Both the position numbers and the translations under genes were made by a program. DNA of 64,000 bases from Bradyrhizobium aeschynomenes (lineage in GTDB: Bacteria > Pseudomonadota > Alphaproteobacteria > Rhizobiales > Xanthobacteraceae). The stretch's first letter is position 1. The number at the start of each line of letters is the position of its first letter. Positions 30,514 to 39,269 of this stretch are shown here, in pieces. The stretch lies in contig NZ_JABFDM010000002.1 in assembly GCF_013178945.1 (NCBI RefSeq), positions 124,001-188,000 on the forward strand. The letters are read 5' to 3'. A model generated the notes under the pieces. The model did no database searches. It was not told the origin of the DNA and worked only from the letters and a program-made list of their open reading frames with translations.

Positions 30514-30546
30514 GAAGGGCGGGATCGTTCGACGATCCCGCCCTTC
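30514..30546 (-). terminator. Hairpin after rplA
   Basis: GAAGGGCGGGATCG (30514-30527) and CGATCCCGCCCTTC (30533-30546) form a perfect 14-bp stem with a 5-nt loop, just downstream of the rplA stop codon. There is only a very short T-rich stretch after the stem on the minus strand, so termination may be Rho-assisted, or the hairpin may mainly protect the 3' end. It separates the ribosomal unit from the dehydrogenase gene. Confidence 0.7.
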
Positions 30547-30570
30547 TCAATCTAACGCATGCCTGGCCGC

Positions 30571-31263
30571 TTAGGCGAGCACGGTGCCCGGCTCGACCTT
30601 GACGCCCGGGCCCATCGTCGAGGACACCGCGACGCGCTGGACGTAGGTACCCTTGGCGCCTGCCGGCTTGGCCTTCACGACCGCGTCCGCCAGCGCCTTG
30701 ATGTTCTCGACCAGCTTGTCCTCGGCGAACGAGGCCTTGCCGACGCCGGCCTGGATGATGCCAGCCTTCTCGACGCGGAACTCGACCGAGCCGCCCTTGG
30801 CACCCTTGACGGCGCCCGCGACGTCCATGGTCACGGTGCCGATCTTCGGGTTCGGCATCATGCCGCGCGGACCGAGCACCTTACCGAGACGGCCGACCAG
30901 CGGCATCATGTCGGGGGTGGCGATACAACGGTCGAAGTCGATGTTGCCGTTCTGCACCTTCTCGACCAGGTCCTCCGCACCGACCACGTCGGCACCGGCG
31001 GCCTTGGCTTCGTCGGCCTTGGCACCACGGGCGAACACACCGACGCGCAGCGTACGGCCGGTGCCGTTCGGCAGCATGACGACGCCGCGGACCATCTGGT
31101 CAGCGTGGCGCGGATCGACGCCGAGGTTGATCGAGACCTCGATGGTCTCGTCGAACTTCGAGACGGCCCGCTCCTTGATCATCTTGATCGCGTCAGCAAG
31201 CGGGTACAGCTTGGTGCGGTCGATACCCTCGCGGGCCTTCTTCAAACGCTTTCCGATAGCCAT
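30571..31263 (-). CDS. rplA: 50S ribosomal protein L1
   Basis: This 230-residue L1 starts [20 protein letters not shown]. It contains [20 protein letters not shown] and the signature [21 protein letters not shown]1 forms the mobile stalk at the E site and, in many bacteria, represses rplK-rplA translation by binding the leader. It lies 6 bp after rplK and is followed by a strong hairpin. Confidence 0.98.
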   Translation of the reverse strand: MAIGKRLKKAREGIDRTKLYPLADAIKMIKERAVSKFDETIEVSINLGVDPRHADQMVRGVVMLPNGTGRTLRVGVFARGAKADEAKAAGADVVGAEDLVEKVQNGNIDFDRCIATPDMMPLVGRLGKVLGPRGMMPNPKIGTVTMDVAGAVKGAKGGSVEFRVEKAGIIQAGVGKASFAEDKLVENIKALADAVVKAKPAGAKGTYVQRVAVSSTMGPGVKVEPGTVLA

Positions 31264-31269
31264 TGGCGC

Positions 31270-31698
31270 TTACCCCGCAACTTCCAGACCCATCGAGCGG
31301 GCGGAGCCCTCGACCATCTTCATGGCCGACTCGATCGAGTCGCAATTCAGGTCCTTCATCTTCTTCTCGGCGATCTCGCGCACCTGCGCCTTGGTCACCT
31401 TGCCGGCCTTGTCGCGACCCGGGGCCTTGGAGCCCGATTGGATCTTGGCAGCCTGCTTGAGGAAGAAGGACATCGGCGGGGTCTTCATCTCGAAGGTGAA
31501 GGACCGGTCCGCGTAAATCGTGATGACCACCGGGATCGGGGTGTTCTTCTCTTCCTTCTGGGTCTGCGCGTTGAACGCCTTGCAGAACTCCATGATGTTG
31601 AGACCGCGCTGACCGAGCGCGGGGCCGATCGGCGGCGACGGGTTCGCCGCGCCGGCCGGAACCTGAAGCTTCAGGTAACCGGTTACTTTCTTTGCCAT
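31270..31698 (-). CDS. rplK: 50S ribosomal protein L11
   Basis: This 142-residue L11 starts [20 protein letters not shown] at 31698. An open frame continues upstream but translates the leader and a dispersed repeat. It contains [20 protein letters not shown] and [19 protein letters not shown]11 sits at the GTPase-associated centre and is needed for RelA activation. It follows nusG after 402 bp that hold a repeat element and a leader hairpin, and precedes rplA by 6 bp. Confidence 0.98.
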   Translation of the reverse strand: MAKKVTGYLKLQVPAGAANPSPPIGPALGQRGLNIMEFCKAFNAQTQKEEKNTPIPVVITIYADRSFTFEMKTPPMSFFLKQAAKIQSGSKAPGRDKAGKVTKAQVREIAEKKMKDLNCDSIESAMKMVEGSARSMGLEVAG

Positions 31699-31927
31699 TG
31701 TGATTCTCCAACGCGTTCGCGTGTCTTGCCTGATGCGAACGCACCGCCCTCCGGGCGACAAAACCCGTCGGGCGAGGTTTGGGACCGTGGTCCGGCGCGC
31801 TTTGATCCGGCTGGCAAAGCCGGCCGCGCCTCCCACGAACGAAATCGCCCCCGTTGGGGAGCGAAGCGCGCCCGATACACGAGATCGGACAAAAAGGAAA
31901 GGGTTGAGGGCGCAAGTCCCTCCCCAC
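31699..31927 (-). promoter_or_regulatory. rplK leader with hairpin
   Basis: Directly upstream of rplK, CGTTCGC (31714-31720) and GCGAACG (31735-31741) form a perfect 7-bp stem. The L1-binding operator lies in this position in other bacteria, so a role in L1 feedback is plausible but not shown. A GC-rich stretch further upstream contains further short dyads. No gene is seen. Confidence 0.4.
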
Positions 31928-32075
31928 GTCATTCCGGGGCGCCCGCAAGGGCGAACCCGGAATCCATAGCCACGAGGCGCCGTGTGAGGCACTCCAGAAG
32001 TGGCAGCCCGCCGTCCCAGACCCATTTGGGGTTATGGATTCCGGGCTCAGCCCTTTCGGGCTGCCCCGGAATGAC
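31928..32075. repeat. Dispersed palindromic repeat (CATTCCGGGGCG type)
   Basis: The outer arms GTCATTCCGGGGCGCCCGC and GGGCTGCCCCGGAATGAC are inverted, each with an internal small stem-loop (GGGGCGCCCGCAAGGGCG and CAGCCCTTTCGGGCTG) and an inner ATCCATA/TATGGAT pair. Similar copies lie at 45652-45752, 54319-54465 and 58152-58304. It lies between nusG and rplK, within what should be one transcription unit. Confidence 0.85.
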
Positions 32076-32100
32076 GGCGGAGAGAGCCAAGCCGCCGGCC

Positions 32101-32658
32101 CTAGCCGACCACCTTCTCGACCTGGTTGAACTCGAGCTCGACCGGGGTCGCGCGACCGAAGATCGACACCGCGACCTTGACGCGCGAACGGGCCTCGTCG
32201 ATTTCCTCGACCACGCCGGAGAAAGAGGCGAACGGGCCGTCGGCGACGCGGACGTTCTCGCCGATCTCGAACGACACCGACGATTTCGGCCGCTCCACGC
32301 CTTCCTGCATCTGGTTCAGGATGCGCATCGCCTCGCCTTCGGAGATCGGCATCGGCTTGTTCTCGGCGCCGAGGAAGCCGGTCACCTTGGGCGTGTTCTT
32401 GATCAGGTGGAACGCCTCGTCGGTCAGCTTCATCTTCACCAGCACGTAGCCGGGGAAGAACTTGCGCTCGGCATCGATCTTGCGGCCGCGGCGCACCTCG
32501 GTGACCTTCTCGATCGGCACCAGCACCTGCTCGAACAGATCCTCGAGATTGCGCTGCTTGGCCTGCTCGCGGATCGACTCCGCGACCTTCTTCTCGAAGT
32601 TCGAATAGGCGTGGACGATGTACCAGCGCTTGTCGGAGCTTTGCGTTGCGGTTGCCAT
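32101..32658 (-). CDS. nusG: Transcription termination/antitermination protein NusG
   Basis: This 185-residue protein starts MATATQSSDKRWYIVHAYSN. It has an N-terminal NGN domain (about residues 10-115, including FFPGYVLVKMKLTDEAFHLI) that binds the RNA polymerase clamp. A C-terminal KOW domain (VRVADGPFASFSGVVEEID) binds Rho or S10. The start codon overlaps the secE stop in TGATG. It couples transcription, termination and translation. The usual downstream partner rplK is 402 bp away because of a repeat element. Confidence 0.97.
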   Translation of the reverse strand: MATATQSSDKRWYIVHAYSNFEKKVAESIREQAKQRNLEDLFEQVLVPIEKVTEVRRGRKIDAERKFFPGYVLVKMKLTDEAFHLIKNTPKVTGFLGAENKPMPISEGEAMRILNQMQEGVERPKSSVSFEIGENVRVADGPFASFSGVVEEIDEARSRVKVAVSIFGRATPVELEFNQVEKVVG

Positions 32659-32849
32659 CAGTGGATGCCCAGCACGAGGGTGATGAGATAACGGATGATC
32701 TGATCGGCGGCGAAGAAGAACACCGAGGCCAGCGCCACCATCACGAACACCATGATCGTGGTGATGGTGACCTCGCGACGGCTCGGCCACGAGACCTTGG
32801 CGGTCTCCGAGCGCACTTCCTGAAGGAATTTGAACGGGCTTGTAGCCAT
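32658..32849 (-). CDS. secE: Preprotein translocase subunit SecE
   Basis: This 63-residue protein has the short single-helix SecE layout: MATSPFKFLQEVRSETAKVS, the amphipathic VSWPSRREVTITT segment, then one transmembrane helix (about residues 30-60). SecE stabilises SecY in the SecYEG channel. Its stop overlaps the nusG start by one base, so the pair is translationally coupled. The tRNA-Trp gene that commonly lies beside secE is 1.8 kb upstream here. Confidence 0.96.
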   Translation of the reverse strand: MATSPFKFLQEVRSETAKVSWPSRREVTITTIMVFVMVALASVFFFAADQIIRYLITLVLGIH

Positions 32850-33270
32850 CGTCAGGGGTCCTCGTCCGTCATCGGACGATTGAAGAGTTGACTGGGAAAA
32901 CCGAACAGCCGACCGCTGCCCACCCTCTTGTCGGAGAGATGAGCCGAATCCACGGGCTCGCTTGTTCGGGGATTGAAAAGCCGCGCCGGATATCCGCTGT
33001 CCGCGGGCCGGCTGCAGGTCTCCGATATCTACTGTCGGACCGGCCCGAGGTCAAGATATGGGCAGGCCGGGTGTCCCCGGTCATTCCCTTGGCAGGCCAC
33101 GCAGGATTCCGCCTCACCCCGGTTTTTCGTGCCACGGCAGGCCATTTCCGCACCACGGCAGGTTGAGCAGGTGCCGCGACGAAATGCCCGGGATGGAGGG
33201 TTTGCTGCCCTTGCCGCGCCTTCGACGGCCGCTCATGCTCGCGGGCACAAGAACAATCAGGAGGAAACCC

Positions 33271-34503
33271 ATGACCTTTGCCACGGGCAAGGGACGGACG
33301 CGCCTTGCCGCCGTCGGTCTCGTTGCCGGCCTTGCCGCCCTCACCCTCACCGCCGTCCATGCCCGCGCCCAGGCGCCGCTCAAGATCGGCGTGCTCGGCG
33401 ACTTCTCGTCGGTCTATTCGGACATCGGCGGCCAGGGCAATCTGGAGGCAACCAAGCTCGCGGTCGAGGAGTTCGGCGGCACCATGTTCGGCAAGCCGAT
33501 CGAGGTGATCAGCGCCGATCCGCAGAACAAGGCCGACATCGCCGCCTCGATCTCGCGCAAATGGTACGAGAACGAAGCGGTCGACATGATCATCGACATG
33601 CCGACCTCGGCCACCGCGCTCGCCGGCATGGAGATGTCGAAGCAGTTCGAGAAGATCATGATCGTGACGGACGCGGCGAGCTCCGACATCACCGGCAAAT
33701 CCTGCTCGCCCTACACCCTGCACTGGACCTACGACACCTACGGCAACGCGCACACCGTCGGTCAGGCGATCGTCAAGAACGGCGGCGACAGCTGGTTCTT
33801 CATCACCGCGGACTATCTGTTCGGCCATTCGATCGAGCGCGACACCGGCGATGTCGTGCGCGCCTCCGGCGGCAAGGTGGTCGGCAGCGCCCGGCATCCG
33901 CTGAACAACCAGGACTTCTCGTCCTTCCTGCTGCAGGCGCAGGCCTCCAAGGCCAAGATCATCGGCATGGCCAATGGCGGCGGCGACACCATCAACACCA
34001 TCAAGCAGGCCGCCGAGTTCGGCATCGTCGCCGGCGGCCAGAACCTCGCCGGCATCGTGATGTTCATCTCCGACATCCACAGCCTCGGCCTGAAGCTGGC
34101 ACAGGGCCTGATCATCACCGAGGCCTACTACTGGGACCTCAACGACCGCACCCGCGCCTTCGGCAAGAAGTTCTTCGACAAGATGAAGCGGATGCCGACC
34201 ATGAACCAGGCGGCGACCTACAGCGCCACCCTGCATTATCTCAACGCGGTGAAAGCCGCCGGCACCCGCGACACCAAGCCGGTGCTCGCCAAGATGCGCG
34301 AGACCCCGGTGCGCGACGCCTTCACCGACAACGGCTTCGTCCGAGAGGACGGCCGCATGGTGCACTCGATGTTCCTGTTCGAGGTCAAGAAGCCGGAGGA
34401 GTCGAAGGGCCCGTGGGACTATTACAAGGTGCTGGCGGAGGTGCCCGGCGACCAGGTGTTCCGGCCGCTGAAGGACGGCAATTGTCCTTACGTGAAACAA
34501 TAA
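33271..34503 (+). CDS. ABC transporter substrate-binding protein (branched-chain amino acid type)
   Basis: This 410-residue periplasmic protein starts at an ATG preceded by AGGAGG. A signal peptide covers about residues 1-34 and ends in ALTLTAVHARAQA. The mature part opens PLKIGVLGDFSSVYSDIGG, typical of the Leu/Ile/Val- or amide-binding periplasmic family (type I fold, Peripla_BP_6). No permease or ATPase genes are adjacent, so it is an orphan binding protein here. It lies on the plus strand between secE and tRNA-Trp, interrupting the common trpT-secE neighbourhood. The ligand is unknown; this family often binds amides, aromatic acids or amino acids. Confidence 0.9.
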   Translation: MTFATGKGRTRLAAVGLVAGLAALTLTAVHARAQAPLKIGVLGDFSSVYSDIGGQGNLEATKLAVEEFGGTMFGKPIEVISADPQNKADIAASISRKWYENEAVDMIIDMPTSATALAGMEMSKQFEKIMIVTDAASSDITGKSCSPYTLHWTYDTYGNAHTVGQAIVKNGGDSWFFITADYLFGHSIERDTGDVVRASGGKVVGSARHPLNNQDFSSFLLQAQASKAKIIGMANGGGDTINTIKQAAEFGIVAGGQNLAGIVMFISDIHSLGLKLAQGLIITEAYYWDLNDRTRAFGKKFFDKMKRMPTMNQAATYSATLHYLNAVKAAGTRDTKPVLAKMRETPVRDAFTDNGFVREDGRMVHSMFLFEVKKPEESKGPWDYYKVLAEVPGDQVFRPLKDGNCPYVKQ

Positions 34504-34523
34504 GGACCCGCCAAAACGCGTTC

Positions 34524-34546
34524 GGGGCTCGCGCATCGCGGGCCCC
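34524..34546 (+). terminator. Possible hairpin after the substrate-binding protein gene
   Basis: GGGGCTCGCG (34524-34533) pairs with CGCGGGCCCC (34537-34546) around CAT, about 20 bp after the stop codon. There is no T-run, so it is only a candidate terminator. Confidence 0.4.
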
Positions 34547-34607
34547 GGGCAAACCGTCTTCGTCGATTTCGGTGTTAAGTGCTTGATCTCGCTGGCAGCT
34601 GCCTCGC

Positions 34608-34683
34608 TGGCAGGAGTGGAGAGGCTCGAACTCCCAACCCCCGGTTTTGGAGACCGGTGCTCTACCAATTGAGCTACACTCCT
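34608..34683 (-). tRNA. tRNA-Trp (anticodon CCA)
   Basis: Read on the minus strand, the 76-nt gene has acceptor arms AGGAGTG and CACTCCT, D-arm GCTC/GAGC, anticodon stem CCGGT/ACCGG with loop CTCCAAA (anticodon CCA), T-arm around GTTCGAGC and an encoded CCA end. It points towards secE, but the substrate-binding protein gene on the other strand lies between them. Confidence 0.96.
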
Positions 34684-34833
34684 AGCGAGCCGGGACTGCG
34701 TCGCCGGTTCGGCCGCTTTGAAGCATAGACCTCCCCCCGAATGCAAGGGTGCAATCGGGCAAATCGACTGGTCAGACCACAACTTCCGCGCCAGACTTGA
34801 TCCAAACCGATAACATTGCCCCAGGGAGAGCCC

Positions 34834-36066
34834 ATGACCCCGTCCCCCGCCCCCAGCATGCCGCTGTCCGCGCTCCGCTCGCTGAGCTCGCCGCTGCCGG
34901 ATGACCGGCCGGAGGCGCTCGGGCTCTCGGCTGCGCGGCTTCAGCGGGCCTCGGACGCGTTCAAGCGCGAGGCCGACAAGGGCACCATCCCCGGAGCCAC
35001 CCTGCTGGTCGGCCGGCGCGGCCGGATCGGCTGGTTCGATGCGATCGGCCGGCAGGCGCCGGATCAGGACACGCCGATGCGCCCCGATTCGCTGTTCCGC
35101 ATCTTCTCGATGACCAAGCCAATCGTCTCGCTCGGGATCATGATGCTGGTCGAGGACGGCGATCTCCTGCTGTCCGATCCCGTCGCCAAGTTCATCCCCG
35201 AATTCGGCGACCAGAAGGTCGGCGTCGACAACGGCGGCAAGCTCGAGCTCGTGCCGGTCGCCCAGCCGATGGCGGTGCAGGACCTGCTGCGCCACACCTC
35301 GGGTCTTGCATACGAGCACACCGGCACCGGGCCGGTGCACCAGCTCTACCAGCAGTCCCGGGTACGCAGCCGCAAGATCACCAACGCCGAGCACGCGGCC
35401 ATCGTCGCCGGCCTGCCGCTGATCTGCCAGCCCGGCGCCGAGTTCAACTACAGCCGCTCGACCGACATCCTCGGCCGGATCATCGAGGTCGTCTCCGGCC
35501 AGTCGCTCGGCGCGTTCCTCTCCGCGCGCATCCTCTCGCCGCTTGGCATGAACGAGACCGGCTTCTTCACAAGCGAGTCCAATGCGCACCGGCTCGCCGA
35601 GCCGTTCGCCAAGGACCCCTGGACCGGCGAGGCGGTCAATCTGTTCAAGATGACCGAGCAGCCGCTGATGGAATCCGGCGGCGGCGGGCTGGTGGCGACC
35701 ACCATGGACTACGCCCGCTTCTGCGCCATGCTGCTCAACAAGGGCAGCCTCGACGACACCAGGCTGGTCGGGCGAAAGACGCTGGAACTGATGGCCTCCG
35801 ACCATCTCGGTCCGCACGTGAAGACGGTCGGCACCTTGCTGTCGCCCGGTCACGGCTTCGGCCTTGGCTTCGCCGTCCGCCGCGACGCCGGTATTGCCCC
35901 CTTCCCCGGCTCGCCCGGCACCTTCTTCTGGAGCGGCATCGCCGGCACCTTCTTCTGGATCGATCCGAAGGAGGAGCTGTTCTGCGTGTTCATGGCCCAG
36001 GCCCCGGGGCAGCGGGACTATCTGCGCACGCTGGTCCGTGACGTGGTGTACGCGGCGGTGGAGTGA
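34834..36066 (+). CDS. Serine hydrolase of the beta-lactamase/EstB family
   Basis: This 410-residue protein has the class C beta-lactamase/penicillin-binding fold. The nucleophile motif SMTK is at residues 92-95 (FRIFSMTKPIVSLGIMMLVE). A tyrosine in FNYSRSTDILGRIIEVVSG near residue 209 is the likely general base. No Sec signal is evident, so a cytoplasmic esterase or peptidase-like role is more likely than antibiotic resistance. Members include EstB-type esterases and lovastatin-hydrolase-like enzymes. The start is an ATG with GGGAGAG upstream; a TTG six codons earlier is less likely. It is monocistronic. Confidence 0.85.
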   Translation: MTPSPAPSMPLSALRSLSSPLPDDRPEALGLSAARLQRASDAFKREADKGTIPGATLLVGRRGRIGWFDAIGRQAPDQDTPMRPDSLFRIFSMTKPIVSLGIMMLVEDGDLLLSDPVAKFIPEFGDQKVGVDNGGKLELVPVAQPMAVQDLLRHTSGLAYEHTGTGPVHQLYQQSRVRSRKITNAEHAAIVAGLPLICQPGAEFNYSRSTDILGRIIEVVSGQSLGAFLSARILSPLGMNETGFFTSESNAHRLAEPFAKDPWTGEAVNLFKMTEQPLMESGGGGLVATTMDYARFCAMLLNKGSLDDTRLVGRKTLELMASDHLGPHVKTVGTLLSPGHGFGLGFAVRRDAGIAPFPGSPGTFFWSGIAGTFFWIDPKEELFCVFMAQAPGQRDYLRTLVRDVVYAAVE

Positions 36067-36105
36067 GGCAACTGGATCGTTTGCCCGGATGCGGCACCCA
36101 CCACC

Positions 36106-36219
36106 GTCATCCCGGCGAACGCCGGGATCCATACCGCGTGATCTGTCGAGGGATGTCACTGCCAGTTGCGTGCCTCACACCCGCCGGTGGTTATGGGTCC
36201 CGGCGTTCGCCGGGACGAC
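36106..36219. repeat. Dispersed palindromic repeat (GTCGTCCCGGCGAACGCC type)
   Basis: Inverted outer arms GTCATCCCGGCGAACGCCGG and CCGGCGTTCGCCGGGACGAC each fold into a small internal hairpin. The inner segments ATCCATACC and GGTTATGGGT also pair roughly. Related copies are at 38993-39146, 44128-44244 and 52070-52219. It lies between the hydrolase and the convergent SDR gene. Confidence 0.85.
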
Positions 36220-36263
36220 AGTAGTGAGTGTGGCCGCACCACGGGCGACACGCGCAGCCCCCC

Positions 36264-37031
36264 TCAACTGATCGTCGCGCCGCCGTCGATCACCATGGTC
36301 TGGCCGGTCATGAAGTTGCCGGCGGCGGAGCCCAGGAACACCGCCGCACCCGCGATCTCGTCGGGGATGCCGATGCGCAAGAGCGGCGAGCGGGCGGTCG
36401 AGGCCTTCAGGTTGTCCGGGTTATCCCACAGCGCCTTGGCGAAATCGGTCTTGATCAGGCCGGGCGCGATGCAGTTCACGCGAACATTGTGCGGGCCGTA
36501 TTCGCAGGCGAGATTGCGCGCGAGCTGCATGTCGGCGGCCTTGGAGATCGCGTAGGCGCCGAGAATGGTCGAGCCCTTGAGGCCGCCGATCGAGGAGACG
36601 ATGATGACAGAGCCGTCCTTGCGCGCGATCATCTGCGGCACGACCATGCTGATCAGCCAGTTGTTGGCGACGATGTTGTTGTCGAGAATTTTTCGGAACT
36701 GATCGTCGGAGATGCCGGCGAGCGGCCCGTAATACGGGTTCGACGCCGCGTTGCAGACCAGCACGTCGATCTTGCCGTAGATCCGGTTGGCCTCGTCGAC
36801 GAGGTTCTGCAGGTTCTCCTTGCTGGAAATGTTCGCGGCCACCGCGGCCGCAGTGCCGGCGCCGAACCGCTCGTTGATCTCCTTGGCGACGGCATCGCAG
36901 ACGTCGGCCTTGCGCGAGGAGATCACCACCTTGGCGCCGTGCTCGGCCATGCGCTCGGCGATGGCAAGTCCGATGCCGCGGGTGGAGCCGGTGATGACGG
37001 CGACTTTGCCTGTCATATCGAACAGAGTCAT
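36264..37031 (-). CDS. Short-chain dehydrogenase/reductase
   Basis: This 255-residue classical SDR has the cofactor motif TGSTRGIG near residues 15-22 and NAAS near residue 90. The catalytic set is Ser in IIVSSIGG followed by Tyr and Lys in YAISK. C-terminal PGLIKTDFAKALW and FMTGQTMVIDGG are typical of the family. It should oxidise or reduce a hydroxyl or keto group with NAD(P). Its neighbours are a histidine phosphatase and a second SDR, in a region rich in acyl-CoA functions; the substrate is not identifiable. Confidence 0.92.
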   Translation of the reverse strand: MTLFDMTGKVAVITGSTRGIGLAIAERMAEHGAKVVISSRKADVCDAVAKEINERFGAGTAAAVAANISSKENLQNLVDEANRIYGKIDVLVCNAASNPYYGPLAGISDDQFRKILDNNIVANNWLISMVVPQMIARKDGSVIIVSSIGGLKGSTILGAYAISKAADMQLARNLACEYGPHNVRVNCIAPGLIKTDFAKALWDNPDNLKASTARSPLLRIGIPDEIAGAAVFLGSAAGNFMTGQTMVIDGGATIS

Positions 37032-37119
37032 GGGGAAGTCCTCCTACCTATTAATTGTCATTGACTCGAACATCGCACCGCGAATTCTGTGCCGCCTCTC
37101 CGCGGTGCAAGTGACTGCG

Positions 37120-37276
37120 CCCTCTCCCCTTGTGGGAGAGGACAGCACCAGCCCCACCGTCGTACTCGCACGGGTGAGGGGTTCGTCCCACAGCACTGTC
37201 TTCGCGGAGAGAGACCCCTCACCCGGTATGACCGCGCTGGCGCGGTCATACCGCCCTGTCCCACAAGGGGAGAGGG
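37120..37276. repeat. Dispersed palindromic repeat (CCCTCTCCCCTTGTGGGAG type)
   Basis: CCCTCTCCCCTTGTGGGAGA on the left is matched by CCCACAAGGGGAGAGGG on the right. Internal inverted segments lie around GGGTGAGGGG and CCCCTCACCC. It is a third repeat family, different from the CCGG-rich ones, and fills most of the spacer between the SDR and histidine phosphatase genes. Confidence 0.85.
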
Positions 37277-37329
37277 TGCACTGCCCGTGCGGCGAGATAT
37301 AGTTAGATCGCATCTATAGAGGTCCGTCA

Positions 37330-38037
37330 CTACGCCAGCTTGCTCGTCATAACCTCCGGCCCGGCCGGCTGGTGCATCGCGCGGTGCGCGGCATCCGCGA
37401 TCCAGGGCTGCTGGTTGACCATCGGCAGCCGCCATGTGCTGGTCTCGCCGGCGACGATGTGGTCGAGCCGGGTCACCGAGCAATTGTCGATGTCGAAGGC
37501 GAGGCCCTTCTCGACGAGCCCGCCCAGCGCAAGGCCGACGGCGGCCTTGATGGTGCCGCCATGCCCCACCGCGATGACATCGCGGCCGGCTTCCGCCGCC
37601 GTGATGCGCGCGATCGCTGAGGTGACGCGCGTGTACAGATCCATGTAGCTCTCGCCGCCCGGTGCCGGTTCGTCGATCGCGGCGAACCAGTGGCTGCCGG
37701 CGGGGCGGCTCGCCAGGAACGCCGCGCGGTTCATGCCCTGCCATTGGCCGAGATGCTGCTCGGCAAAGGCGGCCTCCTTGATCATCGTAGAGGGCTGCGG
37801 AAACCCGGCGGCCCAGATCGCCTCCGCCGTCTGATGCGTGCGCATCAGATTGCTCGCATACCACACCGCGCTGCGCGGCAGGATTTTTGCGACCGCCTCG
37901 AACACCTCGCGATCCCCCGTGTCGCAGGCAATGTCGGACTGGCCATAGATATTGCCGCCGTCGCTACGCACCGGCGCATGGCGCACCCACCACCAGCGCG
38001 TGGTGACCACAGAAGGCTTGCTTCCATCACTCGTCAT
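37330..38037 (-). CDS. Histidine phosphatase family protein
   Basis: This 235-residue protein is in the branch-1 histidine phosphatase (phosphoglycerate-mutase-like) superfamily. The phospho-accepting histidine is in WWWVRHAPVR (RHA at 19-21). SNLMRTHQTAEAI carries the second arginine, AFAEQHLGQWQGM the acidic residue and VIAVGHGGTIKAA the second histidine. It probably hydrolyses a small phosphorylated metabolite; CobC-like or general phosphatase activity cannot be told apart. It is divergent from the SDR at 38182, with a 144-bp spacer. Confidence 0.9.
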   Translation of the reverse strand: MTSDGSKPSVVTTRWWWVRHAPVRSDGGNIYGQSDIACDTGDREVFEAVAKILPRSAVWYASNLMRTHQTAEAIWAAGFPQPSTMIKEAAFAEQHLGQWQGMNRAAFLASRPAGSHWFAAIDEPAPGGESYMDLYTRVTSAIARITAAEAGRDVIAVGHGGTIKAAVGLALGGLVEKGLAFDIDNCSVTRLDHIVAGETSTWRLPMVNQQPWIADAAHRAMHQPAGPEVMTSKLA

Positions 38038-38181
38038 CGCTCACCCTTCCCTCTGCCGGTCTCTCGCTGTACGTGAAGGCCTCAGTCGTCTCAAGCCGCT
38101 TGCCGATCCCGGCACGTTTGAAACGGCGTTTGAATTCCGTTGCGCGGCACGCAACTGATCACAACGAAAGCAGGAGGAAAC

Positions 38182-38967
38182 ATGGGCCGCCTCGAAGGCA
38201 AATCCGTCATCATCACCGGCGCCGGCAGCGGCATCGGCCGCGCCGCATCCCTGATGTTCACGAAGGAAGGCGCGCGGCTGATCGCGGTCGATCGCAGCGA
38301 GGCCGTCAAGGAGACGGTCGAGATGGTCAAGCAGCAGGGCGGCATCGCCGAGGCCGTGCTCGCCGACGCCGGATCCGAAGCCGATGTCTCCGGCTTCATC
38401 GATCGCGCGGTCGCGACCTACGGCAAGCTTGACGTGATCTGGGCCAATGCCGGCATCTCCGGCGGGCTGAAGCCGATCGCCGAGCAGACCGTCGAGCATT
38501 GGCAGGAGATCCTGCGCATCAATCTGATCGGCCCGTTCCTCGCGGTCAAATACGCCATGCCGCACATGGTCCGGCAGCAGCGCGGCGCCATCGTCTGCAC
38601 GGCTTCCGTCGCGGGCCTGAAGTCCGGCGCCTCGGGCCATCCCTATGCGGCGAGCAAGGCCGGCGTGATCAGCCTGGTGCAGACCACCGCCTACTCGCTG
38701 TCCGGGACCGGCGTGCGCATCAACGCGGTCTGCCCTGGCCTGATCGAGACCGGCATGACCAAGCCGATCTTCGACGGCGCCAAGGAGCGCGGCACCGAGG
38801 GCAAGATCGGCCAGCTCAATCCGCTCAAGCGCGCCGGCCAGCCGCACGAGATCGCCGCCATGGCCCTGTTCCTCGCCAGCGACGAAGCCTCCTACGTCAA
38901 CGGCCAGGCGTTCCCGGTCGACGGCGGCCTCACGGCCTCGATGCCGTATGCGGGCAAGCCGATCTAG
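38182..38967 (+). CDS. Short-chain dehydrogenase/reductase
   Basis: This 261-residue classical SDR starts at an ATG 6 nt after AGGAGG. It shows the cofactor motif TGAGSGIG (about residues 11-18), NAGISGG, the catalytic serine in TASVAG, YAASK and the C-terminal VNGQAFPVDGGL. It is distinct from the SDR at 36264-37031, so the two are not a recent duplicate. It is expected to be an NAD(P)-dependent oxidoreductase of an unknown substrate. Confidence 0.92.
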   Translation: MGRLEGKSVIITGAGSGIGRAASLMFTKEGARLIAVDRSEAVKETVEMVKQQGGIAEAVLADAGSEADVSGFIDRAVATYGKLDVIWANAGISGGLKPIAEQTVEHWQEILRINLIGPFLAVKYAMPHMVRQQRGAIVCTASVAGLKSGASGHPYAASKAGVISLVQTTAYSLSGTGVRINAVCPGLIETGMTKPIFDGAKERGTEGKIGQLNPLKRAGQPHEIAAMALFLASDEASYVNGQAFPVDGGLTASMPYAGKPI

Positions 38968-38992
38968 GCGAGTTGCCACGCCAACCTCCGCC

Positions 38993-39146
38993 GTCGTCCC
39001 GGCGAACGCCGGGACCCATACCCCCAGGGAGCGGTGTGAGGCAGACTGTCCATTGGCTTTTTGCCTCACACGCCTGCTGCGGCGTATGGATCCCGGCTCT
39101 GCGCACCGCCAGCGCATTCGCGCTGGCCATGCTTGGCCGGGATGAC
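38993..39146. repeat. Dispersed palindromic repeat (GTCGTCCCGGCGAACGCC type)
   Basis: The left arm GTCGTCCCGGCGAACGCCGG resembles the copy at 44128. The right arm is diverged (GCTTGGCCGGGATGAC) but keeps GTATGGATCCCGG. GTGAGGCA and TGCCTCAC form an inner stem. It follows the SDR gene. Confidence 0.75.
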
Positions 39147-39162
39147 GGTGTTTGTTGGAGCC

Positions 39163-39269
39163 GTCATCGCGAGCGCAGCGACGCGATCCAGAGTCGTTGT
39201 CTGAGCCCTGGATTGCTTCCGCCTTCGCTCTTCGAGCGACGGCGGACAAGTCGCTGCGCTCGCAATGAC
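39163..39269. repeat. Dispersed repeat (GTCATTGCGAGCGAAGCG type)
   Basis: GTCATCGCGAGCGCAGCGAC on the left and GTCGCTGCGCTCGCAATGAC on the right are inverted. GATCCAGAGTC and CTGGATTGC lie inside. A shorter copy is at 41492-41559. It lies back to back with the preceding repeat. Confidence 0.8.

Noticed and set aside
34834..36066. Beta-lactamase-fold gene as an antibiotic-resistance gene
   Set aside because: It has the SMTK motif but no export signal and resembles EstB-type hydrolases. No resistance context is nearby.
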